Shown: positions 25,186 to 37,363 of the stretch, piece after piece
Numbering within the stretch: the first letter of the stretch is position 1
Layout of the letters: each line of letters starts with the position of its first letter
Assembly: GCA_963971305.1 (NCBI GenBank)
Contig: OZ020303.1
Span: 59,768,867 to 59,832,866 of the forward strand
Reading direction: 5' to 3'
DNA length: 64,000 nucleotides
Origin: Arcuatula senhousia
Taxonomy: Eukaryota > Mollusca > Bivalvia > Mytilida > Mytilidae
The notes under the pieces: model-generated
Database searches by the model: none
What the model was told of the DNA's origin: nothing
What the model saw: the letters and a program-made list of their open reading frames with translations, nothing else
Position numbers and translations under genes: made by a program

Positions 25186-27107
25186 GAAACCTGCTGAACA
25201 GCACATTTTGTGTAAAATTATTCAATATTATTCAAATTCCATAATAAAATTGTACTGTTAATAATGATATTGTACTGGTAATGGCTTTTCTTAGTAGTAA
25301 TAAATAACAGCTGGTTCGTGTACTGGAATGTTTATATGCATGTGATGTGTTGAATCATCTAATGTACACTAAAAGTACTATTGAAAATCAGTGGCAGATC
25401 CTGACAATTTGCTAAGTTTTGGCTCTTTGGGTGCCCTGAAACAGTGCCTGAGCCTGGTTAAGTTTCAAACTGGTTCTTAAGATTTCTTTGTCATCAAGGG
25501 GCTTATACCCAATCATTATATCTACATGCAAGTATCTAGTAAGTCAATTTGCTAATACATTTTATAGAATTGTTTGTCAGAATGTAAATATAACAATTTC
25601 ACTTCAAATGATTTTGATAAAAGTTTTCTTCATACAGTAAAAGACTGGTAAATTACAAAAACAAAAGCGGCAAAAGCTTTAAGCACAATAAAAATGAAAA
25701 AATCTTCATCCTGTTATATTTTACGTCTACGAATAGTTTGTTCCCATGCAAACTTGACATATCTTTATTGCAATATTACTTTTCTTGAATCAGTCAAAGC
25801 CATAAAATCAGCAGACAATAACTTGCTACACATCACATTTTTCAACGTGACAAGATAAAACAATTCACAGGAAATTAATCACTTAACAGGAAGAAGCAGC
25901 AGCATCATTTTATTCTTATTTATTTACTTATTATCGTCAATTTCTGTAGAAAAGCGGAAATGAAATGTCAATTGAACATTATGTTTGATCTTTAATTTAC
26001 GTTCTAATATTAAAATTTAAGAAAATGTGCTAAAAGTCACTTCCAAAAATTTCAAAATTACCATTGCATTAAACTGATAACCAATATAAAACAGATCAAA
26101 ATTGCAAAAGAATCATGTTCCAAATTATTTCTTTTAACTTTAATTTCTTTCTTGACATTAAACAAATGTATTGAGTTAACCAGAAATTTGAACATAATTA
26201 CATTATTTATGTCCCTTGAGAAATTTATAAACACCAAATGCAAGATCAGACTGTAAAAAGTAGATACATGAAACCCTGTCAATGAGTTAACATTGTGAAA
26301 CCTGCAGAAAGACAGCACATTTTGTGTGGCCCTATATACTGGTAAATAAAATTCTTTAATATTATTCAAATTCCATAATAAAATTGTACAATAAATATAG
26401 ATATTGTACTGGTAATGGCTTTTCTTATTAGTAATAAATAACATCTGGTTGTATACACAAAACAATAGTTTATGTCTTTAATCATCAAATCTACACTAAA
26501 AGTTCTATTGAAAATCAGTGGCAGATCCTGACATTTTGCAAAGTTTGGGTTCTTCGGAAGCCCTGAAACAGTGCCTGAGTCTGGTTAAGTTTCAAACTGG
26601 TTCCTAAATAAGGGGCTTATACCAAATCATTATATCTACATGCATGTATCTATTAAGTCAATTTGCTAATACATTTTTTTATAATTGTTTGTCAGAATGT
26701 AAATATAACAATTTCACTTCAAATGATTTTGATAAAAGTATTCTTCATACAGTGAAAGACTTGTAAATGAAAAAAAAACAAAAGCGGAAAAGGCTTTTAG
26801 CACGATCAAAACTAAAAAAAACTTCATCCTGTTGTATTTTACATCTCTGATGGTTTGTTCCCATGCAAACAGATCTACATTGCAATATTACTTTTCTTGA
26901 AATTGGCCAAAGAAATAAAATCAGCAGACAATAACTTGCTACACGTCACATTATTCAACGTGACAAGATGAAAAAATTCAAAGGAAATTAATCACTTAAC
27001 AGGAAGAAACAGCAGCACCGTTTTATTGTCAATTTTCGTCAATTTCCGCAGAAAAAACATAAGGTTCGATCTTTAACTTTCATTTAAAAAATAAAGAAGG
27101 AATGTGT

Positions 27108-27608
27108 CCATGGGACACAGATGCCCCCACTGGCACTTAACAGGAACTAAAAGTCTGACAGGTCTGAAAGTTGCTTAGAACATACAATTTGTCATACTGA
27201 ACCATCCTAAAAAGTTTCAAATCATTATTGCGAACAGTTCCTGAGAAAGTCCTGTTCACATATTTTCACATTGGGCTAAGTCCCAAACAGGAAAGAGATG
27301 TTCAACATGTCTGAAAATTGCTTGTTTGTCATACTGAACCGTCTTACTAAGTTTCAAATCATTCTCGTGTACGGTTCTTGAGAAAAGCTTGACGGAAATG
27401 TTCATATCATGTTCACATATTTTCACATTGGCCTAAATCCCAAACAGAAAGTAGATGTCTGACAGGTCTGAAAATCGCTTAGGACGTACAGTTTGTCATT
27501 CTGAACCATCCTACCAAGTTTCAAATCAATCTCTTGAAAGGTTTCTGAGAAAAGTTTGACAGAAATTGGTATGGACGTATGGATGGACAGACAGACATGG
27601 GTAAAATT
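27108..27608 (+). mobile_element. Tandem-core element, family 3 (GGACACAGATGCCCC)
   Basis: Starts with an inverted TGTCCATGGGACA, then CAGATGCCCCC. About three core units of roughly 150 bases (GACAGGTCTGAAA-type motif, GTTTCAAATCAT) and a 3' GGACAGACAGACATGG. The right unit passes from TTTAACTTTCA to GTAAGATT at about 56900 without it. A decayed older copy spans about 720-850 plus 2060-2200 (40110-40330 on the right). Confidence 0.65.
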
Positions 27609-28548
27609 CAGGAAGATTAAGTATAATGTCACTCTTAGAAAATTTCAAAATTACCATTACATGAAACTGATAAACAATGAAAAACAACTTTGAAATTGCT
27701 AAAGAAAAGTCTTCCAAATTATTTCCAAACTTGAATTTTATTTTTGACATTCAGTAAATGATTTGAGTTAACTAGAAATTGGAGCAAAATTTCATTATCA
27801 AAGTCCCTTGAAAAATTATTAAACACCAAGATCAAAACTAAGAATAGTGCATAAGGGCATAAACCAGGAAATAATATAACTAATGTCTCTGAAAATTAGA
27901 TGGAACAGTTTGTCTTTAAAGCTGAAATGAATTATCATATTAAAAGCTATGTATTGCATAATATCTATATAAGATTAAGTTTGATAAATTGACTGTTTAA
28001 TTTCTTGCTAAATGTTCATAATGTCCAATTAATCATGATTTAATAATACATGTATACCAATAATCAACAATCAAATAATTTGGCAAGAAAGATTCAAAAT
28101 ACTGTAAACATATTCATTTTTGTGGTAGCTGATTCTATGCACTTTCTATTTTGCAGGTATTTATTTTCATGACTTTCAATTATTATACATGTAACTTCGT
28201 TTACATAAAATAATTGAATATTTGGTTGGACTATTTTTGCGAATTTTCATTGACCACAAATATAGCGAAAAATTAGCTCATGTTGAAAATTACTGCTTAA
28301 CATTAGGCTAATCAATAATCAAGATTCTACTTGTGTTGAGCTTTAGGACAATCTACAATACCTTGGTATTTTGTCATCTTTTTTTTATCTCATTCTGAAA
28401 CAACGTTGCTGATTGCAGTTACGTTTTTATGTGTTTTTTTATTGTGTTCTAATTGTTACATTGTATTGTTTTCTATGGCTTCAACTGATTTTTCAGACCT
28501 TGCATCTTCAAATTCCTTACAGGTACATCTTTCTCTTTTCCTACCTAC

Positions 28549-28719
28549 CAATAGCTGCTACACTCCATATATCAACTGTGTGTGTGGTATTTGGCTATCT
28601 GTTTGTCTTATCTGATATCTTCTTTGCTACATAACATCTTGGGGGTTGATGGCAGTGGTGGTATGACCCCTCCTTCTCAAACTCCTCACCCCAGGGATTC
28701 CAACCATTGTCATCATCAT
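28549..28719 (-). pseudogene. RXYLT1: RXYLT1 copy A, exon 2 equivalent with an in-frame stop
   Basis: A 171-bp minus-strand segment between an AACAG acceptor and a GTAGGT donor. Read in the phase needed to join the QYLWEH exon (last base G, completing G|GA), it gives DDDNGWNPWGEEFEKEG, a histidine/proline stretch, KKISDKTNR, a TAG stop, then PNTTHTVDIWSVAAIG. The blocks WNPW and IWxxAAIG match vertebrate RXYLT1 exon 2 (EEWNPWEG; VQIWGKAAIG) with similar spacing, so the identity is firm although the segment is poorly conserved. The stop is codon 41 of 56. Both splice sites are kept. The segment is 21.6 kb upstream of the next exon. Either copy A is a pseudogene, or the functional gene uses another exon 2 outside the window. 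A sequencing error is less likely because the right copy also has a stop (TAA) at the same codon. Confidence 0.8.
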
Positions 28720-30638
28720 CTGTTATTTCTCAAAAGAAATGGAAGTGTATTATCAATTTATTTTAATGTATCAATAACCTGGCATCCTATTCAATATCCT
28801 AAGCTGCCTTTGACGTACATAAGACCCGGTAATGGTAAATGAATAAGCAAGAAATTCCATAAATAAAGTAGTTTTTTTATACCTATATATTAAAATATTC
28901 AAAGAAAAAATAAATTTGGACGTTAAAAGTTCATCTTTTTACCGTGATGTCACAATTATAAAAAGCATTCTTTCAATCATATAATAAAGAAAGCGCAGGA
29001 ACCTGCCATTCTGATATTTGTAGAACCAGAAAAATTGTGTAGCAAGCTGCATCATCACAACCAATCGGACGCTGGTCTGTTTCTGGTATGACCTGGTGTT
29101 ATTAAAACATGAAGGAAATATTTTACAAAGGATCCCAGGCTAAATGTATCAACTTGAGGATCCATAAACACCAAAGGAAATCAGAAGCTTTAGTTCGAAA
29201 GTGACAAACTACTTTTCTTTAATAGAAAATTACAAACAGTTTATAGTTATATGGCTTATACATGTAGTTGCCTAAGTATAAGAATTCATCAATTTGATAA
29301 TACATGTACTGATATATAATAGTGTGTAGCATATAAAAAAAATTGTGTCTTAATTCGCCTGCGTATGGTATATTTTTTTCTTCAAAATGATCTCCTGCAA
29401 GTCCTATTAACTTTTAGAATCTGTGATTTAAGTTTTAGCAATTCATGTCATGAAACCTTTATTTTAACATTTACTTTTAACAGAACTCTTAAATTGAAGA
29501 GGAAATTGTCAATCTTGTTCAAATCAATGATCTTCCACTTCTAATTTACCAATGTTATAGGAACATAAAAGATGCCATGATTTTATTCTTGATTCTTTTT
29601 AAGATTAACTTCGAATGGAAATTTCAATTTAATTCATGTTTTCTATAGTGACAAGATTGAAAAAAAACCCATAGATTTCTTCACATTAATTGAATGTGAC
29701 ATTTAGGTTGACTCACCAAGAACTTGTTATAAGAAAATTTACATTAAAATATTTACTGTGAAACTCATTTAAATGCTAATTCATCATGGTTTTTTGTCAC
29801 TTATTGAGAGAAAATTGACATCATTTAGATTAGGGAAGCAAACAAATATTAGAAGCATAATCCACCAGTGAAACTCTATCTGCTAGCTGGAGAGGGATTC
29901 ACATAAGCACTAAGCTTGTTTCCAAATCCAGGATAAACTAACACCTTATAGTAATGTCAATGAAAGAATGAGAAACCCATAGTGAGAAGGCAAGGACATT
30001 TAGAAAGGAAAACCAAACTGCTATCATACACAAACTCCTGTCAAAAGGAAAAGGAACTAATAAAAGTTGGAAATCATAGCTAGATGGCCAGCCTAAGACG
30101 GGCAACTTTCTGACAAGTCTGGCTAAAGTTCATGAAACTTGACTGAAACTTAACTAATATAGTTTTTTTTTAGCTTTTAACTTTTTCAGTAAATTTCCTA
30201 CCCAGGACTTAAAGTTTCAGAAGGCTAGTTCCTATTTGCTGCAACATCTCTATTATTCCATCTGCTTATGAAATATTTGTCAATATTCTTTTTATGTTGT
30301 AAAGTTCTTTTCATGTTTTTGCAGAAAATAAATGTTTCTTTTAAAATATCTTAAAGAGCATTGGCTTACATTGTAGATCCTTTTCTTAAGCGATAATGAC
30401 CTGTTTAGTAATTATGTAAAGTGATGCATGCATCAGCAGTATACATGTTTGTATGCATTTAAAAATATTATAAACAATTATCTACATAATCATCAATTTT
30501 CCAGACAAAATTAATAACTTCATTCTCCAAAAAAGCCTTGCTAAACCATTAGATATTTATCTTCATTAAACTTCATTTTTATTCCTTAAAAGCCACAACA
30601 GCCTAAATCAGTCTTAATCCATGTTAGGGGCAAGTGTA

Positions 30639-32203
30639 CAGGGATGGGGCCAATTACTTTTAAATGTATTTGATTATTTTCAATTACATTACACTTTTAC
30701 TCAATTACATTACAATTGCAATTACATCAATTTTAGAAAAGTATTTGATTAATTTCAATTACTTTTGCAAAGTATTTGATTTAATTGCAATTACATTTTG
30801 TATAAAAAGACATTTATATGTACATCTGTATAATATAAACATCATTTATTTACATCGACATAGCAAATAACATGTACAATTAAGTCTGATATAAAATTCA
30901 AATTTCAGAACAAGTGTTTTGAATAGTATTTGTCTTTATCATCATAAGTGATTCGAATATGTTTTTTACTCTTTAAAAGTTTTGTCAATAAATTGTTGAT
31001 TAAATGTGTTTTCTCTATTGTTAAAATGTACTTTCATTCCCCTTTAATCTTTTGAATTATTGAATGAAACAACAATAAGACAGGTAAATCTGTTTATTTT
31101 GCAATTTATCCCTTTTAAACTAATGAAGCCATATAAAGTCTCATATAAGTGTCAATTAAAGACTAAACAGGTGATCAAAAGGTTGTAAAACAATTACATG
31201 TACAAGTATTTCATCATTAGGCCATCATATATAAAAAAAATATAGATTCTAGTGTCAATGATTTTATTATAGTAATACACTGTAGGTTGGTAGATATGTG
31301 AGGGTTCACCGTTGATAAAAATCTAGGAGACAGTATTGATATGAAATAATACATATTGCCAATAATTTCAAAAAATGTTATTTCTATCCATTTAGTAAAA
31401 GGAGAAATTTTATAGAAAGGGATACAAAACAATTTTATTGTTGGCTTGCATGGTAGCTTGGGTAGGCCTCTGAATTCAGATATGGATATCAATTACATGC
31501 ACTGATAAAATGCTTGTTTCATTATGTGAAAATTCTGGTTGATTTGAGATTGTAATGCTATATGCTGAAAATTAAGGCAACAACTCCTTTCAACAGTTGC
31601 AAAATTTTCACTTTTCTAACTGTTATACATTCATTCCTAATGGGTTGCTGTTTCTTTGACATATTCCCCATATCCAATCTTTGATATGGTATTGGATGAA
31701 AAATTGCACAAAAGGTTTTTATGGTAGAAGGGAATTACTCTATTTCCAAAAATGTCTAGAATTTTTTTTCCATTTTAGATAAAATATAATGTTTTCCAAT
31801 GATAAAAAATGGATGCATTTTTCTATCTTACAGTAATTGTAAATCAGTTAGATGTAGATATTTCGTGCATCTTTGTTTATATTCATAATATTTAAAAAGA
31901 ATAATATGTTTATTCAAAATGTTGAAAACTTTTAGGATCATTATTATATAAATTAATTCACAGTAGTGTACTTTCTAAACATAGATGAAATATCTAGTTT
32001 ATTGAATACACATGTTTTTGGTGACAATGTAATTGAAAAGTAATTGCAATCAATTACTTAATTACACTTTAATCAAATGTATTTGATTACTTTCAATTAC
32101 ATGTAATTGAATTTATTTTCAATTGCAATTACTTTCAATTTCTTCAGAAAATGTAATTGATTGCAATCAATTGCAATTACCGATTTCAAATACCCCATCT
32201 CTG
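30639..32203. mobile_element. Non-autonomous hAT-type transposon with 8-bp target duplication
   Basis: Termini CAGGGATGGGG and CCCCATCTCTG, directly flanked by CAAGTGTA on both sides (30631-30638, 32204-32211). The right unit has one CAAGTGTA at 60140-60147 and no element: a perfect filled/empty pair. The 8-bp duplication and CAG...CTG ends define the hAT superfamily. Both subterminal regions are full of CAATTAC/GTAATTG motifs in both orientations, likely transposase binding sites. At 1565 bp with no transposase frame it is a deletion derivative or MITE. Confidence 0.92.
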
Positions 32204-32879
32204 CAAGTGTAATGGATCATAAGCACTGGGCCATAAATTTGATGTAACCGTCTTAAAAACAAGTGTAGGTTTTTATATCTTGATAAATGTCTTTCTTTTG
32301 TATTTAATCAAAATGCTGGCAAATCAAATTTTAGTCCTTTAGGGATTTCATACATATTCTTCGACTAATTAAATTAAAGTCAAAATCTAATTAGCTATCA
32401 TGAATATCATACAAATAAAACGTATAAACCCTTTTTCTAAAATAAGAAGACTTTCTATGGTAAAACACATAAAATTGAATTACATGTAAAGCATAAGACA
32501 GACATAAGACTCCTATAAATAAGTGTACAAATAGCCACTTAATTTGAAATATAATTGTAATGAAGCCATTAAAGTCATTTCTGTCTGGTTTTGAAATATT
32601 TCCTTATACTAACAACTATACAACAAAGAGTATCTAAACGTTATCTAAGATTCATGAATTTTTTTTCTTTAAATACTTTGAAGCAAAAGCAAGAGGCGTC
32701 ACCAAATAACATGTATAACATGAATTGTCAACTGAAACTAAATTAAGAGTTATCGTAGTGGTCAAATGTCGAAATGGCCATTATGTTCTATTTCTAGTTT
32801 CTTCAGCTAGACCCCCCTTTTTTAAACCACCAAAATATGTTTATCAGATGAAAATCTAAATCTAAATATGTTATATTTT

Positions 32880-33250
32880 CTGCTATCTTAAATAATCTGT
32901 AAATAAAGGTAATAACAAAACTACCGAACTTGAATGATCAATCTCATAGTCCAGAGAAAATGACAAAAACGAATCAGTCATACCGGAGAACTGGAGGATC
33001 GCAATGGTCCTGACTTGGTACAGGCATTTCAAACGAAATGGTGGGTTAAACCAGGTTTAATGGCGCCAAACCTCCCTCTTCCATTGCGATCTTGGGATCC
33101 GGTAATGACCATAGAACACAACATAGTTGTGAGACACAATAGGGATATTGAGGTGATCATCTCAGTACAGCACACCAGTCAAACACTAATTAAAACAATT
33201 AACTATCATATCTTTTAACTCAATTTTGAACTTTTCTACTAGTGGCTGAT
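32880..33250 (-). mobile_element. Reversed 3' end of the same Penelope-like element
   Basis: The reverse complement matches 13575-14190: the end of the RT region, ATGTTGTGTTCTATGGTCAT, one 93-nt module (32998-33090) and the 3' tail to TTATTACCTTTA. It lacks the second module. Within the left-only interval 32850-33770. Severe 5' truncation is typical of target-primed insertion. Confidence 0.8.
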
Positions 33251-33559
33251 AAAGCTTAATTGAATTTCTTTTATTTTATCATATTTTATCAATGATTACA
33301 ATATTAATGATATAGATTCATCTTTATCCTCTATCAGGAACATCTCAAATGGCCTCTTATTTGATATTCAATTAACTGGTCAGTTTAAACAAAAGAGAAC
33401 CTGTCATTCGGTTGAAAATGGCCGAAGAACCTGCTATTGTTTACATATTGTTCTTAAAAGGAGCATAAAATGGATCAAATCATGCTCATCTATTGATTTT
33501 GTACACTATTAATTTATGTGAAACAAAGAATACTAAGATAATGGCTATGGTAGGGTACA

Positions 33560-33740
33560 GCTGCTAACTGGAACGTGTGTTATGTTTTACAGTATGACAT
33601 CAAGTCTTTGTACTGCAAATAACATCGGAAAACCAAGCAGGATGTGAGCTGGATTCGAACCCATACCTCTGCGGCACCTGTCGTCTAGCAGTCTTCAGTC
33701 CGCTAAGGAATGAAACCGATTTATCAACACCTATTTTTAA
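33560..33740 (-). repeat. tRNA-like remnant, probably SINE-derived
   Basis: The minus strand contains GGTATGGGTTCGAATCCAGC (a B-box match) preceded by CTTAGCGGACTGAAGACTGC and a GCAGAGG stretch, as in class II tRNAs. The acceptor stem does not close, so it is not a functional tRNA gene. Present only in the left unit. Confidence 0.45.
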
Positions 33741-36700
33741 CATGTCAGTGGTCGCGTGGAATCCTTAACTGACTAAAGTGTAAAGAAGTTTAGTTTGGTT
33801 TGGACAGATTTTTGATTTTGTCATGGATTGGCAAAGACCTGTTTTACTGTAATTCGTATATCAACACTCCAGTATAAACACTTCTTGAGGACTGGTTTAA
33901 TTTTTTGTTATTAGAATTCATGTCTGAATTGTTTTATTTATCATGTTTATAGTGTTTCTGTACAATCTCAATGATCTTATCTGTTTATTTATTTTTTTTT
34001 GTGTCGGGCTACAAGCTTTGATTTATTCTTTCGTGTGCATTAACAATGTCATAAAACAAAAATTGTAAAAATCTAGCTTTATTTCCATGTATATGACTTT
34101 CATACAAACTCCACAACTGTTTATACAAACAAACATTGAGACCATAAACAATTAATAACAATATCACACAGTTTATTGATTGCATTGTACAATACTAAAA
34201 GAAGACTGATGCTTCTGTGGTTATATTTAAACTTGTCTGTAGCCGATCCATATATTGTTTTAAAAAGGGATGGCCCATGGTCTACTGAGGACAAAAGGCA
34301 GGGGGAATCCAGGTAATTTTTGTCAAATGTTGGCATGAAGATACATTGAAACAGAAACCAGAAACCCGCCTCTGGATCCACCACTGTCTGACATTGTGAG
34401 AATATTTTAAAAGTTTGTTTCTAGATGATGTAACAACCCTACAATACAATTTTTATTTGAATAAACATGTATTTTTTGGCTTTTTGAATATATTTCATTA
34501 CTTCAAATCATAGAATATTAACCAAAAATATTAAAAATTTTACTCTACTTCAAGAAGAAAATTTATGAAATCAGATGAATAAAAAATGTTCATGAAATTG
34601 TGGAGAAAGTGCAACAAGAAACAATACAAAAAAAACATATTACACAAAACTGTTTGGTCAATGATGAAGAAATGTGAGAAAAATACATTTAAAATGCTTA
34701 GCTATTGGATGAATATACTAGTAACACTTTAAGTTGTAGATTAGATTGAATGCATTTTTCTGTGCAAAGGATTGCTCAAAAATGTGAGCTTGAAATATAC
34801 AGATGTTTCTACTGTGAAAATCATAAGTATAGACAAACTTTAAGTCAACTTCACAGAAGTCATGCAATGAAATAAGGTATTTCTTAAAAATATAATGATA
34901 ATTTACAGGATAGGGGGAAAATTTGGCTAGGGTTAGATTTGGCCATTTTACAGAGAATGGTTATCACTTATGTAAGCAACTTTTATTTCAGCAGACTATT
35001 GATTCAGTCAAATATTTATTTAATCCACTAAAATATGCAAATATGCTAGGGCTGTACTCTAAAGCATACTAGTATGTTACTGTTGCTAATCAAAGAAATG
35101 AACAGAAGGCGAAAAGAGATCTTTGGGAAAAAATACCATTAGAAATATGAGATAGGAATAAGAGGGAAAATTAAAAAGCACCACAACTTTTTTTTCTGAC
35201 TAGATAGAATTTTGATTTAAAAAATATCAATTCTAAAATCATTAACATATTTTTACCCTTAAAGAATATGATAGAAAGAACACATAAAAAATAAGTAAAT
35301 TCCACTACATTATATTGATAAAACATATATAACACAAAGAAACTGAAAAAAAACCCAACAGCTTTAAAAGTAGTTATTGAATTAAACAATGTACTATGAA
35401 CCAAAATTTAAAATAACAAAGAAATAAAATTAAAACCTTTATATTGCTAGTTTGTTTTCTAAAATGTTTTTTGGTAGCATAAAACTCGAAAATTTTTAAA
35501 AGAAGTTTGATAAAATTTACAGGAAAAGCAATTCAATAAAATGAGAAACACATTGTTAAAAACTAAATCAAAATTCAAAAAAAAAATACATGCACATGAA
35601 ATGTTGATACATAATTTGACAAAAGATTCTAGCTTTGGCATTGTTGACATTTTAATAAATGATTAAATAATGCTGTTCACACTATTTTGAAAAATAACTA
35701 CAATTGCTAATATTTGCTTCTATGTCCTCATATATATGTATATGAGAAATAAACTCAATTATGTTGTGCACACTCAATAAGCCATATAGTGGGTTATCTT
35801 AAGAGTGCAACATAGGCATTGAGGTTATTTCTAATAGATCAAATAATATGCCAATAACATATTATTGCTTATGATGTATTTTCCTAATGAAATTATTTTG
35901 TGGACTTTAACACTTTGAGCCAATCAAACAACAACTAAACCAAATACAATAAAACAGAACAAATATAACTTTAGGACAATCGTATAGTGTGCAGCTTGAA
36001 AATTAAACATTTGTAAGCTTATTAAAAGGATATTTATTCTTCTTTTGCCCTCTTGAGCACATATTTAAGATTGTCAAAAGAGTGAAAAATGTTTAATGGT
36101 CATATTGTCAGTGATTATTAATCATTGGTCAGAAAACATTTTTTCTAACTGCAATTTTTGATTTTGATAAGAACTAGCAAGGCTATGTTAAGGCTTTAAC
36201 AATCTACACTATTTCAGTAAACTACAAACAAAAAAGTTTATCAGGTAATCATCTTAATAGTGGAAGAAATTTAAAATGCCCTATTTGCTTTAGGAGATAA
36301 AAAGATTTATTAAATTTCTGAGAGAAAAAAAAACAACCTTAACAAGATATAAAATTATTCTAAAACAGATTATTTAAAATAAAAAACATTATTTTGTAAT
36401 ACTGTCTGAACAATAGCTAAACACTACATTTCCTATAATGTTGATCATGTTTAAAACATACTTATAACTACATTAAAAACTTTACATAAAATATTTTACT
36501 ATAAAAACTAAATGTATGCACAACCAAAATATATGTAAATCACAGATTTCTTCACACCAATTTTATCTAAAATCATAAAGGTACAATAAATGTTTATTAC
36601 TAAAAAAATTATTCATTCAAACAATGTAAAAATTAAGAGATATTTAAGGATTAAGTGTGCTAAATATAAACTCATTTATATTATTTTTAACTAAATAAAA

Positions 36701-36858
36701 ATATTCTCTAAATTCACACTTTTCTTTGCAAGTTTTATCATGAAAAATTTGTCAGTTTTAAGTACATAATAATCTTTAATATACTTGCATGACTTGTACT
36801 ATTCTGAAAATATTTCTTCAAAGAGTTATTGATGAAACTTTAATTTTAATTACAAAAT

Positions 36859-36864
36859 TTTATT
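36859..36864 (-). terminator. Possible polyadenylation signal of RXYLT1 copy B
   Basis: AATAAA on the minus strand about 97 bases downstream of the TAA stop of the last exon. The region is very AT-rich, so such a hexamer is expected often by chance, and further AATAAA motifs lie downstream. The first one after the stop is the simplest choice. Confidence 0.35.
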
Positions 36865-36960
36865 TTTTGTAATATCAATTTGAATGATTTTTAAACATTA
36901 AAAAAACAATAACAACATATTCATGATAACACTAAGCACCTCAATGATTAATGATTCAAT

Positions 36961-37363
36961 TTAAAAAAACTTTTCCTGTATAACATTAACAAAATGTTCC
37001 CGCATCTTAGATTTAAAATTCTCATACCATAATAAGATCTCCCTTCTTCTTTTAACTTTATCTTCTACACTTAATTTTAGTTCATTTGACAAAACAGATC
37101 TCAATTCCTTCCAGTCTTTGATATAAATAAATGGAGCTTTTTCTTTTTTCAACAACCTAAGGGGCACATTATCCGAGTCTGAGGCTATCCCACAATTCCC
37201 TGAAGTCATGACATCCTCCATCACAGGAAGTGAGCCAAGAGACAATGCCTCATAAATCCTATAGCTTTCTGAGTTGACTCCTACAGGACTTAATGTTAAG
37301 TCACTACTTTCTAAAGCATTTAGGTAGTCTTCCCTGCTTTGGTCTGTTTCTTGGGGGAGCCAT
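36961..37363 (-). CDS. RXYLT1: RXYLT1 copy B, last coding exon with stop codon
   Basis: A 403-bp terminal exon on the minus strand: one base completing a codon, 133 codons and a TAA stop at 36961-36963. It follows a TTTTAG acceptor. It encodes WLPQETDQSREDYLNALES, then LTLSPVGVNSESYRIYEAL, SLGSLPVMEDVMTSGNCG, PLRLLKKEKAPFIYIKDW and a basic C-terminus ending EKFF. This is the exostosin-like donor-binding region of RXYLT1; the E-x-YR-IYEA and PVxEDVMTxGNCG blocks are the family signature. Two cysteines of the vertebrate protein (LCPVG, TECYR) are serines here, which may mean a lost disulfide or a lineage difference. Length and C-terminus agree with the vertebrate enzyme (about 443 residues in human; the exons found here account for about 380). 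This is the only last exon in the window. The right unit ends at 64000 about 110 bases short of the equivalent position. Confidence 0.93.

Larger units (their letters stand above)
24137..27900. repeat. Local triplication of a ~1.1-1.3 kb segment (left unit)
   Basis: The segment containing AAATTAATCACTTA recurs at 24541, 25872 and 26985; CAGTGGCAGATCCTGACA at 25390 and 26517. The right unit has essentially one copy (55960-57200). The first unit has been enlarged by a dispersed repeat (24914-25185), the last by a family 3 element (27108-27608). No coding potential recognised. Confidence 0.85.
6960..28548. other. Long intron of RXYLT1 copy A
   Basis: No cellular coding exon recognised. Besides the elements listed separately, 9122-10930 and 22070-23590 match the right unit without interruption. 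18640-21040 and 21220-22070 are present only here, with no recognisable ends, and could be insertions here or deletions on the right. Confidence 0.6.
1..36950. repeat. Left unit of a large direct segmental duplication
   Basis: Collinear with 39430-64000. Anchor pairs include 200/39585 (exon), 2640/40745, 3420/42276, 6866/45550 (exon), 9150/46350, 10620/48950, 12850/51110, 18560/53970, 22080/54290, 24050/55920, 28549/58289 (exon), 29200/58545, 32280/60200, 34000/61030 and 36300/63060. It is about 12 kb longer than the right unit, mainly through private insertions and a local triplication. By eye, identity in aligned stretches is roughly 90-97%, highest in exons. Confidence 0.93.
28720..36960. 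other. Upstream of copy A exon 2 and downstream of copy B
   Basis: No exon 1 of RXYLT1 recognised. It contains the hAT-type element, the reversed Penelope-like end and a tRNA-like remnant. 33770-36950 is AT-rich and collinear with 60810-64000. The short frames at 35171-35404 and 35459-35650 are hydrophobic by AT-richness and not kept intact between units. Confidence 0.6.

Noticed and set aside
26058..26465. 135-aa minus-strand frame
   Set aside because: Lies in the triplicated non-coding segment. The sister units and the right unit do not keep the frame, and the composition is what AT-rich DNA gives.
31217..31492. 91-aa minus-strand frame as a hAT transposase fragment
   Set aside because: No RXXH/W or dimerisation-domain motif of hAT transposases is visible; the element looks non-autonomous.
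33640..33720. Functional tRNA gene
   Set aside because: A B box is present but no acceptor stem closes around it and the A-box region is poor; better read as SINE-derived.
36961..37245. 94-aa gene starting MSLGSLP-like
   Set aside because: The true reading frame extends upstream to the acceptor at 37364; the methionine-like start lies inside the last RXYLT1 exon.
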